Shown here one piece after another: positions 9,311 to 19,372 of a stretch of 64,000 nt of DNA. The DNA comes from Arthrobacter sp. CJ23. GTDB taxonomy: Bacteria; Actinomycetota; Actinomycetes; Actinomycetales; Micrococcaceae. The position numbers were made by a program, and so were the translations under genes. The stretch is from positions 4,092,001 to 4,156,000 of the forward strand of contig NZ_CP102950.1 in NCBI RefSeq assembly GCF_024741795.1. Direction: 5' to 3'. The notes beneath the pieces are model-generated. The model did no database searches. It saw only the letters and a program-made list of their open reading frames with translations, and was not told where the DNA came from. Position 1 is the first letter of the stretch. Every line of letters begins with the position of its first letter.

Positions 9311-9940
9311 ATGGCGATTCTGCACAAGGCAACCCTGACTCCCTCAAAGCTTGAACTCATCGCGCAGCACCTGCCGCTGCAGCCCTGGTTCGTCCAGGAC
9401 GACTCCGCGCAGCCGGAGCTGGTGGGTGCCTACCGCTTTGACGATCCCGACGGCGAAGTCGGCCTGGAAACCCACCTGGTTTCCCACGGCGGCAGGATCT
9501 ACCAGCTCCCGCTGAGCTACCGCGATGCCGCACTTCCGGGCGCCGAAGCGTGGCTGGTGGGCACCACGGACCACTCGGTCCTGGGCAAGCGCTGGGTCTA
9601 CGACGCCTGTGCCGATCCCGTCTACGCCGCGGCCCTCGCCACTGCCATTCTCACGGGCCAGGAGCAGGCCGAGCAGTTCGTGCAGGCGGACGGCAAGCTG
9701 GAGCCGCGCCCCAGCACGGTGAGCGTGAAGGGCAGTGGAACGCCCGACGTCGGCGTCCCCGCCTTGGCGCCGGAGGCTCCCGTCACCGAAAACGGCGTCA
9801 CCACCATCGACGCCGGGGAGCTCACCTTGCTCGTCAATCGGGTCCTGGGCCTCGGCCGGCAGCCCTCGGAAGGTCCTGCCCTGCGCGGCATCTGGGCCGG
9901 ACAGGAAACGCCGGTGGAATTGGCCTCGCTTCGACGCTAG
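9311..9940 (+). CDS. Maltokinase N-terminal cap-like domain protein
   Basis: This 209-residue protein starts MAILHKATLTPSK and matches the cap domain otherwise found at the N-terminus of maltokinases (the CG0192-related group), here without the kinase domain. Recognisable parts are the VGAYRFDDPDGEVGLETH strand pair, the TTDHSVLG segment and a C-terminal region with VLGLGRQPSEGPALRGIW. No catalytic motif is visible. Standalone caps are widespread in actinobacteria and their function is unknown. No ribosome site precedes ATG, but a TAGGCT box lies seven bases upstream. Confidence 0.7.
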   Translation: MAILHKATLTPSKLELIAQHLPLQPWFVQDDSAQPELVGAYRFDDPDGEVGLETHLVSHGGRIYQLPLSYRDAALPGAEAWLVGTTDHSVLGKRWVYDACADPVYAAALATAILTGQEQAEQFVQADGKLEPRPSTVSVKGSGTPDVGVPALAPEAPVTENGVTTIDAGELTLLVNRVLGLGRQPSEGPALRGIWAGQETPVELASLRR

Positions 9941-10006
9941 CTCTGCCCTCCTCCCCATCTGCTCAGGAGGGCTGCGCCGGAGGTTGGGCCAAGAGCATAC
10001 TGAGGT

Positions 10007-10405
10007 ATGACCGACCGCAATGAATTCCTGGCCTGGGTCACGTCCGAGCTGCACCACGCAGAACTGGCCCTCCACAACGGCGACTCGGCCCCACGCCGGG
10101 CGCTCTGGTCCCGCAACGAACCCGTAAGTGTCCTGGGTGCGTGGCGAAACGCCTTAGGGCAGCATGCACTGAACGATCTCTTCACCGACCTCGCAAAGGG
10201 TTTCTCCGACTGCACCTCGTACGAGTTCGAAGTGCAGTCCTATGACGTTGTGGGCGACATGGCCTACACGATGGGTCTGGAGCACACCTCGGTCTCCGTC
10301 AACGGGGAACCCCGCAGCTATGTCCTGCGGGCCACGCAGGTGTATCGCCGCGAAGACGGGGCATGGAAGGTGGCACATCGGCACGCCGACACCGTCACCA
10401 GGTGA
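10007..10405 (+). CDS. SnoaL/NTF2-like small protein
   Basis: This 132-residue single-domain protein has the NTF2/ketosteroid-isomerase pattern: an N-terminal helix followed by strands, ending in LRATQVYRREDGAWKVAHRHAD, the typical closing hairpin. A WSRNEPVSVLGAW segment resembles DUF4440/SnoaL-3 proteins. Substrate and role are unknown. CATACT ends five bases before ATG 10007 and no ribosome site is present, so it may be leaderless. It stands alone between the cap protein and the decayed hspR copy. Confidence 0.7.
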   Translation: MTDRNEFLAWVTSELHHAELALHNGDSAPRRALWSRNEPVSVLGAWRNALGQHALNDLFTDLAKGFSDCTSYEFEVQSYDVVGDMAYTMGLEHTSVSVNGEPRSYVLRATQVYRREDGAWKVAHRHADTVTR

Positions 10406-10463
10406 CAGCCTGACCAGCTGACAGCAGCTACACGGAGCCCTACGCCCGCGGGCCCCCCGGACG

Positions 10464-10609
10464 CGGACGCCACACCACCACGGCCTGGGAACGCGCACGC
10501 GGACGCTGGCCGCGGGCCAGCTGACGACGTCTTCAGCGCGGCCACCTGGTTCTCAAGTTCCAGGAGCCGCTTAGTGCCTTCGAGCGAGACGCCCGACTGC
10601 GAGGGGCGC
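10464..10609 (-). pseudogene. Decayed partial copy of the hspR 3' end
   Basis: This stretch repeats two blocks of the intact hspR at 13045-13482 on the same strand: the end of the gene (matching from 13075) and the coiled-coil segment encoding SQSGVSLEG and ELENQVAALK (matching to about 13306). The intervening roughly 90 bases are deleted and many substitutions are present. There is no helix-turn-helix region and no usable start. It lies on the far side of the CotH gene from the intact hspR. Confidence 0.8.
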
Positions 10610-10795
10610 CATTGCTTCGATCCCCGCCGGTGCGTGGGAAACCACCGAGTACACCGCTGCGGGTCCAAGTAGTCAGGAACTCGGAAGCCAACGAAAGACG
10701 AGTACTCACTACTCGTGACTCACCACCCCCCCGAACCTTGAATGGAACTACTGCTGTATATAGCCGCAGGGTTTTCCAAGGCTAGGGAGTGCACC
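10610..10795 (+). promoter_or_regulatory. Gene-free leader region upstream of the CotH gene
   Basis: No gene is seen between the NTF2-like gene and CotH (10406-10795) apart from the hspR remnant. A dyad with seven-base arms ACGAGTA and TACTCGT lies at 10698-10716. TATATA at 10757-10762 may be a -10 box. AGGGAG just before ATG 10796 is a good ribosome site. Base composition is less GC-rich than the surrounding DNA. Confidence 0.4.
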
Positions 10796-13027
10796 ATGGG
10801 ACAAGCTCGTTCTCGGTGGGCGGCCCTCGCCCTCGCCAGTTCCCTGCTGCTGGCAGGCGCCGAAGGCGCGGTCGCAGTGCCTGCGGGCGGCGTCGCTGCT
10901 CCAACCGTGCTGCCCTCACCAAGCGCGACTACCGATCCGAGCCCATCACCCGCGGCGATCACGAATATCCCGAGCCTTTCCATCCAGCTGCCCCCGGGAT
11001 ACACCTTGGCTGACCTCAATGGGTCCAAGAACGACATTCCTGCGGACCCGGCCCTGGAACAGCACTCCCTGGCAACGATCGTCGATCCGTCCAATGCCGC
11101 CAACAACCTCACCGACGTCACGCTGGAGTCCGTCAAGAGCCGCGGCAACTTCACGTGGGCCCTGGAGAAAAAGCCCTACCAGATCAAGTTCGATACAACC
11201 ACCCCCGTGCTGGGACTGCCAACGGCGAAGACGTGGATCCTGCTGGCCAACCACGCGGACGCATCGTTGCTGCGAAACAAAACGGCCTACGACCTGGCTG
11301 TCGAATTCGGGCTGCCTGCGTCACCAGACTCCCGGTTCGTGGATCTGACCATAGGTGGTGACTACCTGGGGAACTACCTGCTCAGCGAGAAGGTAGAGGT
11401 CAAGAAGAACCGCCTGGTGCTGGCCGATCCGGGTGGACTGCTGCTTGAGCTGGACAACAGCTACGGCTTGGCCGAGGACTTCCACTTCACCACCAGCCGG
11501 AGCAACACGCTGTTCGTCCTCAAGGACGCCGTTGCGAAAGTCGCGGCCCCCTTGGACGCGGCGCTGGCAGAGTCCTATGCGAACACCCAGGCCTACCTCG
11601 AGGAATTTGAGTCCCTACTGTACGCCGCAGACCAGGACTGGGCTGCCATCAGTTCCATGATCGACGTGGAATCGTTTATCAAATACCACTTCGTCCAAGA
11701 ACTCGGAGCCAATCCCGAGATCACCCAGTCCAGCGTCTTCTTTTGGCGGGACGGGACAAATGATGTGTTGCATGCCGGACCTGTGTGGGACTTCGACAGC
11801 GCGTTCGCCAGCTACACCACCGAGTCCCTGGGCGGCGATCCTGTGCAGGACTACATCAAGAACGCCCAATTCCTACGCGACGGCGGCAACGGCTGGTTCG
11901 GCGAACTGTTCCGAAATGAGGAGTTCGCTGCCCTCGTTGCGAAATTCTACGAAGAGCAACTCCAGGCGAAAGTGGACGCCGTCGTTGCAAAGATCGATGC
12001 AAATGCGGCAGCGATCTCGTCCTCGGCAGAAGCCAACTTCGAACGCTGGCCAAATGTCCTCGGCAGGCCATCCATTTTTTCCGGCACCCGGATGGTGGCT
12101 GACAGCTGGCAAGGCGAAGTGGCGTACCTCCGCGACTGGGTGGCGGAAAAGGCCGGACACCTTGCGGCCGTCTACGGAAAAGACACGCCTGTCCTGAAGT
12201 ACGCCGCCCATGTGGCGGAGATTGGTTGGCAGAACGCGATGACATCCGGTCAGATTGCGGGCACCTCGGGCAGGGGCCTGCAAGCCGAAGCGCTCGACAT
12301 CTCACTGGGGTCCAGCCCGTTCCCAGGCACGATTCGCAGCCGGGCTCACGTGCAGAACATCGGTTGGAGCGCGTGGCAAAACGGAAATACCAGGCTGGGA
12401 ACAACAGGACGTTCCCTGCAACTGGAAGCCGTGGAGTTCACCCTTACCGATCAGCTCGCTACCCGGTACGACATCGAGTATCGGGTGCATGTGCAGAACA
12501 TTGGGTGGATGTCCTGGATCAAGAACGGAGCCCTGGCCGGAACAACGGGACAGAGCCTGCAGATCGAGGCAATCCAGATCCGTCTCTCGGAAAAACCCGC
12601 CAACTCGGGGTCGTCGGTCTCCTACGGGGCACACGTAGCGAACATCGGGTGGATGCCCGAGGTCCAGGACGGGGCCGTCGCAGGAACCACAGGACGCGGC
12701 ATCGCGATGGAGGCACTTCGGGCCCAGGTATCCAGCGGAGAGTACGCTGGCAACCTTGAGTACCGATCACATGTCCAGAATATCGGCTGGACGGCATGGA
12801 CGGACTCGCCTGACTTCACGGGCACAGTCGGCCAGGGCCTCCGGATGGAGGCCATTGAGATCAGGCTCACCGGAGACTTGGCGGCGCACTACACCATTCG
12901 ATACGCAGCACACGTGCAGGACATAGGCTGGCAGTCCCCGGTCGTCGACGGGCAGACCTCGGGCACCACGGGCCTCGCCAAGCGCATGGAAGCTATCAGA
13001 ATAGAACTGGTACCCAAGGGAGCATAA
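10796..13027 (+). CDS. Secreted CotH-kinase protein with six ChW repeats
   Basis: A signal peptide (residues 1-30: ARSRW, then a hydrophobic run ending GAVA) precedes a CotH-type kinase domain. The domain shows RGNFTW and EKKPYQIK near residue 115, LLANHADASLLRNK near 149 and WDFDSAF near 330. From residue about 467 (12196-13018) six ChW repeats follow, each with HVxxIGW and GTxGxxxxxEAxxI/L. CotH proteins are atypical secreted protein kinases; ChW repeats probably bind the cell surface. ATG 10796 is chosen for its AGGGAG site and signal peptide. GC content looks lower than that of neighbours, and hspR sequences flank both sides, so horizontal acquisition is likely. Confidence 0.85.
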   Translation: MGQARSRWAALALASSLLLAGAEGAVAVPAGGVAAPTVLPSPSATTDPSPSPAAITNIPSLSIQLPPGYTLADLNGSKNDIPADPALEQHSLATIVDPSNAANNLTDVTLESVKSRGNFTWALEKKPYQIKFDTTTPVLGLPTAKTWILLANHADASLLRNKTAYDLAVEFGLPASPDSRFVDLTIGGDYLGNYLLSEKVEVKKNRLVLADPGGLLLELDNSYGLAEDFHFTTSRSNTLFVLKDAVAKVAAPLDAALAESYANTQAYLEEFESLLYAADQDWAAISSMIDVESFIKYHFVQELGANPEITQSSVFFWRDGTNDVLHAGPVWDFDSAFASYTTESLGGDPVQDYIKNAQFLRDGGNGWFGELFRNEEFAALVAKFYEEQLQAKVDAVVAKIDANAAAISSSAEANFERWPNVLGRPSIFSGTRMVADSWQGEVAYLRDWVAEKAGHLAAVYGKDTPVLKYAAHVAEIGWQNAMTSGQIAGTSGRGLQAEALDISLGSSPFPGTIRSRAHVQNIGWSAWQNGNTRLGTTGRSLQLEAVEFTLTDQLATRYDIEYRVHVQNIGWMSWIKNGALAGTTGQSLQIEAIQIRLSEKPANSGSSVSYGAHVANIGWMPEVQDGAVAGTTGRGIAMEALRAQVSSGEYAGNLEYRSHVQNIGWTAWTDSPDFTGTVGQGLRMEAIEIRLTGDLAAHYTIRYAAHVQDIGWQSPVVDGQTSGTTGLAKRMEAIRIELVPKGA

Positions 13028-13044
13028 CCGAGGCAAGACACACG

Positions 13045-13482
13045 TTACTGCTCACTTGCCCCACCCTGTGGCTTCGGACGCCACACCACCACGGCCTGGG
13101 ACCGCGCGCGCGGGCGCTGGCCGCGGGCCAGGCTGACGACGTCGCCGGCCGCTCCCGCCGCGAAAATGCGGGCATCCGCAGGACTCCGGCGGCGGGACAG
13201 TTCGTCCGTCAGCTCGGCCACCCGGTACTTCAGCGCGGCCACCTGGTTCTCAAGTTCCAGGATCCGCTTGATGCCTTCCAGCGAGACGCCCGACTGCGAG
13301 AGGCGCTGGACCTCGCGCAGGACATCGATATCGTGCTGGGAGTAGCGGCGCGACTTGCCCGGGGCCCGGCTGGGCGAGACGATGCCCAGCCGGTCGTACT
13401 GGCGCAGCGTCTGCGGATGCATGTCGGCCAGCTCCGCCGCCATCGAGATGACGAAGATCGGATCGTACGCGTCGATGCCCAT
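13045..13482 (-). CDS. hspR: Heat-shock repressor HspR (MerR family)
   Basis: This protein of about 145 residues represses the dnaK operon through HAIR boxes, with DnaK as co-repressor in studied actinobacteria. It has an N-terminal MerR helix-turn-helix (ELADMHPQTLRQYDRLGIVSP), the winged segment GKSRRYSQHDIDVLREVQRL and a coiled coil VSLEGIKRILELENQVAALK; the basic C-terminal tail looks disordered. ATG 13482 is used; GTG directly before it is an alternative. It is the last gene of the operon, 10 bases after dnaJ. A degenerate copy of its 3' end lies at 10464-10609. Confidence 0.95.
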   Translation of the reverse strand: MGIDAYDPIFVISMAAELADMHPQTLRQYDRLGIVSPSRAPGKSRRYSQHDIDVLREVQRLSQSGVSLEGIKRILELENQVAALKYRVAELTDELSRRRSPADARIFAAGAAGDVVSLARGQRPRARSQAVVVWRPKPQGGASEQ

Positions 13483-13492
13483 CACGGCGTCC

Positions 13493-14464
13493 CTACAGCC
13501 GGGCCTTGGCGGCCAAGTCGTGGCGCGGATCGGCGTCGGCGGTGGCTGCGGCGAACGCCTTGACCGCCTCCTCCGCTTCCTTGTTGAGGTTCTGCGGGAC
13601 GGCGACGTCGATCGTCACCAGCAGGTCGCCCGTCGCCTTGGACGTAGTGACGCCGCGGCCCTTGACCCGGAGCGTGCGCCCGGAGGGCGTGCCGGCCGGG
13701 ACGCGGAGGGTGACGGTATCGCCGTCGAGCGTTGGCACGTGGATGTTGGCACCCAAGGCGGCTTCCGCGAAAGTTACCGGAACATGGATACGGATGTTGT
13801 CATCCGTCCGGGTGAAGAAATCGTGGGACTTGACGCTCACCGTGATGATGAGGTCGCCGTTGCCAGCAGGGCCCGGATTGCCCTTGCCGCGCTGGCGGAC
13901 CTTCTGGCCGTCCTTAATGCCCGCGGGGATCTTGACGTCGATGACGTTGCCGTTGGCCTCACGCAGGCTGACCGTGGTGCCGCGGATGGAGCCGGCGAAG
14001 GAGATGCTGGTGGACGCGTTGCGGTCCGCGCCCTTCTGCGGGGCGCGTTGGAAGCCTGTCTGGCCGGCACCACCGAACCCACCGCCGAACAGGTCGGCGA
14101 ACTCGGGCGGGAGGCCGCCCGCACCGGCCGGCTGCCGGCCACCGCCGCCGAACAGGCCGCCGAAGAGGTCCTCGAAGCCGCCGTTGGCGCCGGCTCCACC
14201 GCGCCCAGCACCCGGGGCAAAGCGAGCGCTGCCCATGGCCCGGATGGCGTCGTACTGCTGGCGGTCCTCGGCGCTGGAGAGCACGGAGTACGCCTCGGAG
14301 ATGTCCTTGAACTTCTTCTCGGCCGCCGCATCACCGGAGTTGGTATCCGGGTGGTACTGGCGCGCGAGCTTGCGGTACGCCTTCTTGATGTCGGCGTCAG
14401 AGGCGTCCTTGGCGACACCAAGGATCGCGTAGAAATCCTTCTCAACCCAGTCCTGGCTGGCCAA
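13493..14464 (-). CDS. dnaJ: DnaJ-type co-chaperone lacking the zinc-finger domain
   Basis: This 323-residue J-protein stimulates the DnaK ATPase. The J domain (residues 9-75) carries HPDTN, the expected HPD motif. A Gly/Phe-rich linker (about 80-135: [13 protein letters not shown]) leads to two beta-sandwich client-binding domains. No CxxCxGxG repeats are present, so this is a type II (CbpA-like) J-protein. The start is TTG at 14464, placed after AAAGGAAAC, the same ribosome site as dnaK; no ATG fits. It sits between grpE and hspR but is separated from grpE by 238 bases holding a strong hairpin. Confidence 0.9.
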   Translation of the reverse strand: MASQDWVEKDFYAILGVAKDASDADIKKAYRKLARQYHPDTNSGDAAAEKKFKDISEAYSVLSSAEDRQQYDAIRAMGSARFAPGAGRGGAGANGGFEDLFGGLFGGGGRQPAGAGGLPPEFADLFGGGFGGAGQTGFQRAPQKGADRNASTSISFAGSIRGTTVSLREANGNVIDVKIPAGIKDGQKVRQRGKGNPGPAGNGDLIITVSVKSHDFFTRTDDNIRIHVPVTFAEAALGANIHVPTLDGDTVTLRVPAGTPSGRTLRVKGRGVTTSKATGDLLVTIDVAVPQNLNKEAEEAVKAFAAATADADPRHDLAAKARL

Positions 14465-14571
14465 GGGCGTTTCCTTTCAAATCAAAAATAAGCAGCTGCT
14501 GCGCTCACCCCACCTTAGGTGAGATAACCGCCGTCGCGGATGATCGGATTCCTGTCAGGTGACCCGACCGC

Positions 14572-14688
14572 CGAAGCGGAGCGAGACAAGGGGCCCGGGA
14601 GTGGCTTCGGGCCTGCCGGAGCGTGGTGGCTTGAGTCCGTAGGACAAAAGCCGCCACGCGTAGGGGCGGGGCCCCTTGTCTCGCTTCG
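14572..14688. repeat. Large nested inverted repeat between grpE and dnaJ
   Basis: Outer arms at 14572-14596 and 14669-14688 share GAGACAAGGGGCCC with its complement, continued by CGAAGC after a five-base bulge. Inner arms GCGTGGTGGCTT (14621-14632) and AAGCCGCCACGC (14648-14659, one mismatch) surround a small GTCC/GGAC tip. It could act as an attenuator or RNA processing site within the operon, or be a palindromic repeat element. Confidence 0.7.
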
Positions 14689-14702
14689 CGGTACCGCGTC
14701 AG

Positions 14703-15341
14703 CTACGCAGGAACCGCGACGATGACCTGTGCTGCGCGGAGGACCCGCTCGCCGGACTTGTAGCCCGAACGCAGCACCTGGCTGACCGTATCAACCTCGA
14801 CGTCGGCGCCCGGCTGCTGGATGAGGGCCTCGTGGATGGTGGGATCGAATTCGACGCCCGTTTCCGCGATGCGCTCCAGGCCGTACGTCTTCAGCGCGGT
14901 CTCCAGCTTGGTGGCGATCGCGGCGAAGGGGCCGTCCTCGAGGTCACCGTGCTGGCGTGCGGCGTCGATGTCGTCCAGCACCGTCAGCAGGGAGTTCAGG
15001 ACGCCGATGACGGCCATTTCCCCTGCCACGGCGCGGTCGCGTTCCACGCGCTTGCGGTAGTTGACGTACTCGGCCTGCAGGCGGAGCAGGTCGTTGCGGA
15101 GCTCAGCTGCCTCGGCTTCAGCCGCGGCGCCCGGGGCCACCGCTTCCTCGGCCGGGACCTCCATCCCGTTGAGGATTTCCTCAGCCTGGGACAGGGCGTC
15201 ACCCTCGGGAGAAGCCGCGGCTTCGCCGTGCGGGTGGCGGGCAGCCCCGGTCTCCGGGTCAACCTTGCGGTTGTCCCGGATGACGGGCTTGTGCTGCTCG
15301 TTGCCTTCAGGGTGCTCTGCGTCGTTGCCGTGGTGAGGCAT
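14703..15341 (-). CDS. grpE: Nucleotide exchange factor GrpE
   Basis: This 212-residue protein releases ADP from DnaK. The first about 65 residues are acidic and probably disordered (MPHHGNDAEHPEGNEQHKP). A long coiled coil follows (LRNDLLRLQAEYVNYRKRVE), then the small beta domain ending SGYKSGERVLRAAQVIVA, the characteristic GrpE C-terminus. It starts two bases after the dnaK stop. The usual length is 175-220 residues, so it is complete. Confidence 0.95.
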   Translation of the reverse strand: MPHHGNDAEHPEGNEQHKPVIRDNRKVDPETGAARHPHGEAAASPEGDALSQAEEILNGMEVPAEEAVAPGAAAEAEAAELRNDLLRLQAEYVNYRKRVERDRAVAGEMAVIGVLNSLLTVLDDIDAARQHGDLEDGPFAAIATKLETALKTYGLERIAETGVEFDPTIHEALIQQPGADVEVDTVSQVLRSGYKSGERVLRAAQVIVAVPA

Positions 15342-15343
15342 GG

Positions 15344-17260
<1,917 letters not shown>

Positions 17261-17314
17261 TCAGCAGGGCCCGCAGGGCGGGTTCCGGATCCGGGGACCA
17301 CTCAACAATCGGCT

Positions 17315-17397
17315 AGTTGAGCGTTCTGCACTCAACTGTACTCGGGGTCGGATCGATGTCAATTCAAAGTTGAGTCAAGTCCGCTCAACTTTGAATT
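17315..17397 (-). promoter_or_regulatory. dnaK promoter with two HspR (HAIR) boxes
   Basis: The HAIR core is TTGAG-N9-CTCAA. Box 1 has it at 17317-17335; box 2 at 17361-17397 extends to perfect 14-base arms (AATTCAAAGTTGAG and its complement). On the minus strand TTGACA (17362-17357) and TACAGT (17340-17335) are 16 bases apart, so box 2 covers the -35 and box 1 touches the -10. HspR binding at both would block transcription. Confidence 0.88.
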
Positions 17398-17476
17398 TCA
17401 CGGTCCCGGGATCCGCTTGATTGCGGGCTTTCCGGGCGATTTCGCCCAGCGTGAACGCCCGACGGCGGGTGTTCCG

Positions 17477-18271
17477 TCAGGCGGAGGCAGACCCGTCCGC
17501 TTCAGGCGGGACCGGCTTGTAGACCCAGGCCACGAGCACCACGGAGATGATCATCAGCAGGAACCAGGCGCCCAGCTTGTCCACTGACACGAGGTGCCAG
17601 CCGGCCTGCTGGCTCGGGTACAGCCAGGCATGCGACCACGTGGCGATGTTCTCGGCAATCCAGATGAACAGCGCCACCAGCAGGAACGACAGCACCAGCG
17701 GCATCCGGAAGCGGCTCCGGAACACTCGGAAGTGCATGACGCAGCGGCCAAAGACGAGCGCGACGGCAGCCAGCAGCACCCAGCGGGCGTCGGCGATGTA
17801 GTGGTGGCTGAAGAAGTTGACGTAGATGGCCGCCGCGAGGACCGCCGTGACCCACCGCCGCGGATACCGGGCGAAACGCAGATCGAAAAGCCGGTAGACG
17901 CGCACCATGTAGGAGCCGACCGCCGCGTACATGAAGCCGCTGAAGAGCGGCACGGCGCCGATGCGCAGGACGCCTTCGGCCTCGTAGCTCCACGAGCCCA
18001 CATCGGTCTTGAACAGTTCCATGGCCGTCCCCACCAGGTGGAACAGCACGATCACCCGGAGTTCCCGGAGGGTTTCCAGCCTGGTGGCCACCAAGATGAT
18101 CTGGATGGCGACGGCGGCCAGGGTGAGAGAGTCGTTCCTAGCCAGCCCGGCGCTGTCCGGGTACCAAAGGCGCGCGGCAAGGATCACGGCGAGCAGGGCG
18201 GCCCCGAAAATGCAGGCCCAGGCCTGCTTCAGCCCGAATACCCCGAACTCGGTGAGCCTGCGCGATCCCAA
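17477..18271 (-). CDS. DUF817 integral membrane protein
   Basis: This 264-residue protein has about seven to eight predicted membrane helices and family-specific segments FGLKQAWACIFG, VGSYMVRVYRLFDLRF and NFFSHHYIADARW. DUF817 proteins have no established function. The conserved histidine pair and the acidic segment around ELFKTDVGSWSYE suggest metal or ligand binding, which is unproven. The start is TTG 18271; no ATG or GTG lies appropriately upstream. It shares the strand of the next membrane gene but is separated from it by 166 bases in which I see no gene. Confidence 0.75.
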   Translation of the reverse strand: MGSRRLTEFGVFGLKQAWACIFGAALLAVILAARLWYPDSAGLARNDSLTLAAVAIQIILVATRLETLRELRVIVLFHLVGTAMELFKTDVGSWSYEAEGVLRIGAVPLFSGFMYAAVGSYMVRVYRLFDLRFARYPRRWVTAVLAAAIYVNFFSHHYIADARWVLLAAVALVFGRCVMHFRVFRSRFRMPLVLSFLLVALFIWIAENIATWSHAWLYPSQQAGWHLVSVDKLGAWFLLMIISVVLVAWVYKPVPPEADGSASA

Positions 18272-18437
18272 TCGCAGATTGACAGATATGGAAGACTCAC
18301 CCCATGCCGAGCAGCAAAGGGACGCGCCGGATCGCAGTCGTCAGGTTCGGGCGATCCGGGCGCGCTTCCGTAGGCATCCGCAGGGCCCACTCACGAAGGA
18401 CCGGCGTGTCCTTAGTAGCCATCAGCTCCATTATTGA

Positions 18438-19130
18438 TCAAAGCACGGAACGAATCCCAGGCCGATCCACTTTGGGGCCGTCGGCGTGCGGTGCTTCATC
18501 CGACACCACCGCTTGGGGAGTGGGCGTCTTCTTGGTGGGCAGGCGCTTGTCCAGCCATGCCACCGCAGCGCAGAGGGCGGCGAACAGCAGGCTGATCCAC
18601 ACGCCGTTGATGATCACCCGCGGGTACCCGAGGGCCTTCACGTTAGCGAACGGGTAGGGGTACCAGTCCGACGCCAATGGGCCACGAATAATCGTGAAGA
18701 GCATGAAGGCGAGGGGGAACAGGACCGCCAGTTTCACGACCCGCGATGAAACCAGGCCGCGTGGGCCGAACACCAGCCACCCGACCACGGCCATGATCGG
18801 CACCACGAAGTGCATCAGCCGGTCGGAGCCCTTGGCCCAGGTGTCCAGCTCAAACAGGCCGCTGAGCGTGACATGGAAGACAACGCCAGTGACCGTGATC
18901 CCGACCAGCCCGGCCAGTCTGAACGCCGAGAACACGGTCGAGGACCTGTTCGGATTGATGGCGAGCAACAGGCTCGTGACGCCCACGATCAGGTTCGACT
19001 GGACGGTGAAGAAAGCGAAGATGTTCAGGCCGCGGCCGAGTGGGCTCCCGCCGAACCGCTGGAACAGCTCGCCCGTCTCTGCCACCACCGGCATATGGTT
19101 CTGCCAGTTCAATACGAAGTAAACGGTCAC
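18438..19130 (-). CDS. Pr6Pr-family membrane protein with disrupted N-terminus
   Basis: This membrane protein has about six helices, with FFTVQSNLIVGVTSL and the segment ending in GWLVFGPRG typical of Pr6Pr proteins of unknown function. The usable start in the present frame is GTG 19130, which cuts the first helix in half. An 11-bp tandem duplication at 19161-19188 shifts the frame. Removing one unit would join ATG 19201 to this frame and give the N-terminus MNPRLARVWHAATAACVAVG, which completes helix 1. The gene is either a recent frameshift mutant or translated from a weak internal start. Confidence 0.7.
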   Translation of the reverse strand: MTVYFVLNWQNHMPVVAETGELFQRFGGSPLGRGLNIFAFFTVQSNLIVGVTSLLLAINPNRSSTVFSAFRLAGLVGITVTGVVFHVTLSGLFELDTWAKGSDRLMHFVVPIMAVVGWLVFGPRGLVSSRVVKLAVLFPLAFMLFTIIRGPLASDWYPYPFANVKALGYPRVIINGVWISLLFAALCAAVAWLDKRLPTKKTPTPQAVVSDEAPHADGPKVDRPGIRSVL

Positions 19131-19160
19131 ACCGACGGCGACGCACGCCGCGGTGGCCGC

Positions 19161-19188
19161 GTGCCAGACACGTGCCAGACACGTGCCA
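19161..19188. repeat. 11-bp tandem duplication (2.5 copies) at the Pr6Pr start
   Basis: GTGCCAGACAC occurs at 19161-19171 and 19172-19182, followed by GTGCCA. The extra unit breaks the reading frame from ATG 19201 into the Pr6Pr gene. Slippage at such a repeat could also restore it. Confidence 0.85.
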
Positions 19189-19372
19189 ATCTAGGATTCA
19201 TGGTCCACACGATATCGGTCATATGTCGCTTGCCAGCGATGTGAGACCACCGTGTCGCTTCGGGTGTGGGAATCCCGGAGTGCCAGCTCGTCCGCGAGGA
19301 GCAGCACAAGGAACGCGGCGTGGCCCATCTTGTGCCGGCGTGCCGTGACCAGCCGTTCAGACAGGGTGTCCT

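Noticed and set aside
19191..19372. Possible small gene or fragment between the Pr6Pr and MpaB genes, with a plausible helical segment in one minus-strand frame
   Set aside because: No start, ribosome site or recognised family; the frame continues antiparallel into the MpaB gene as a shadow.
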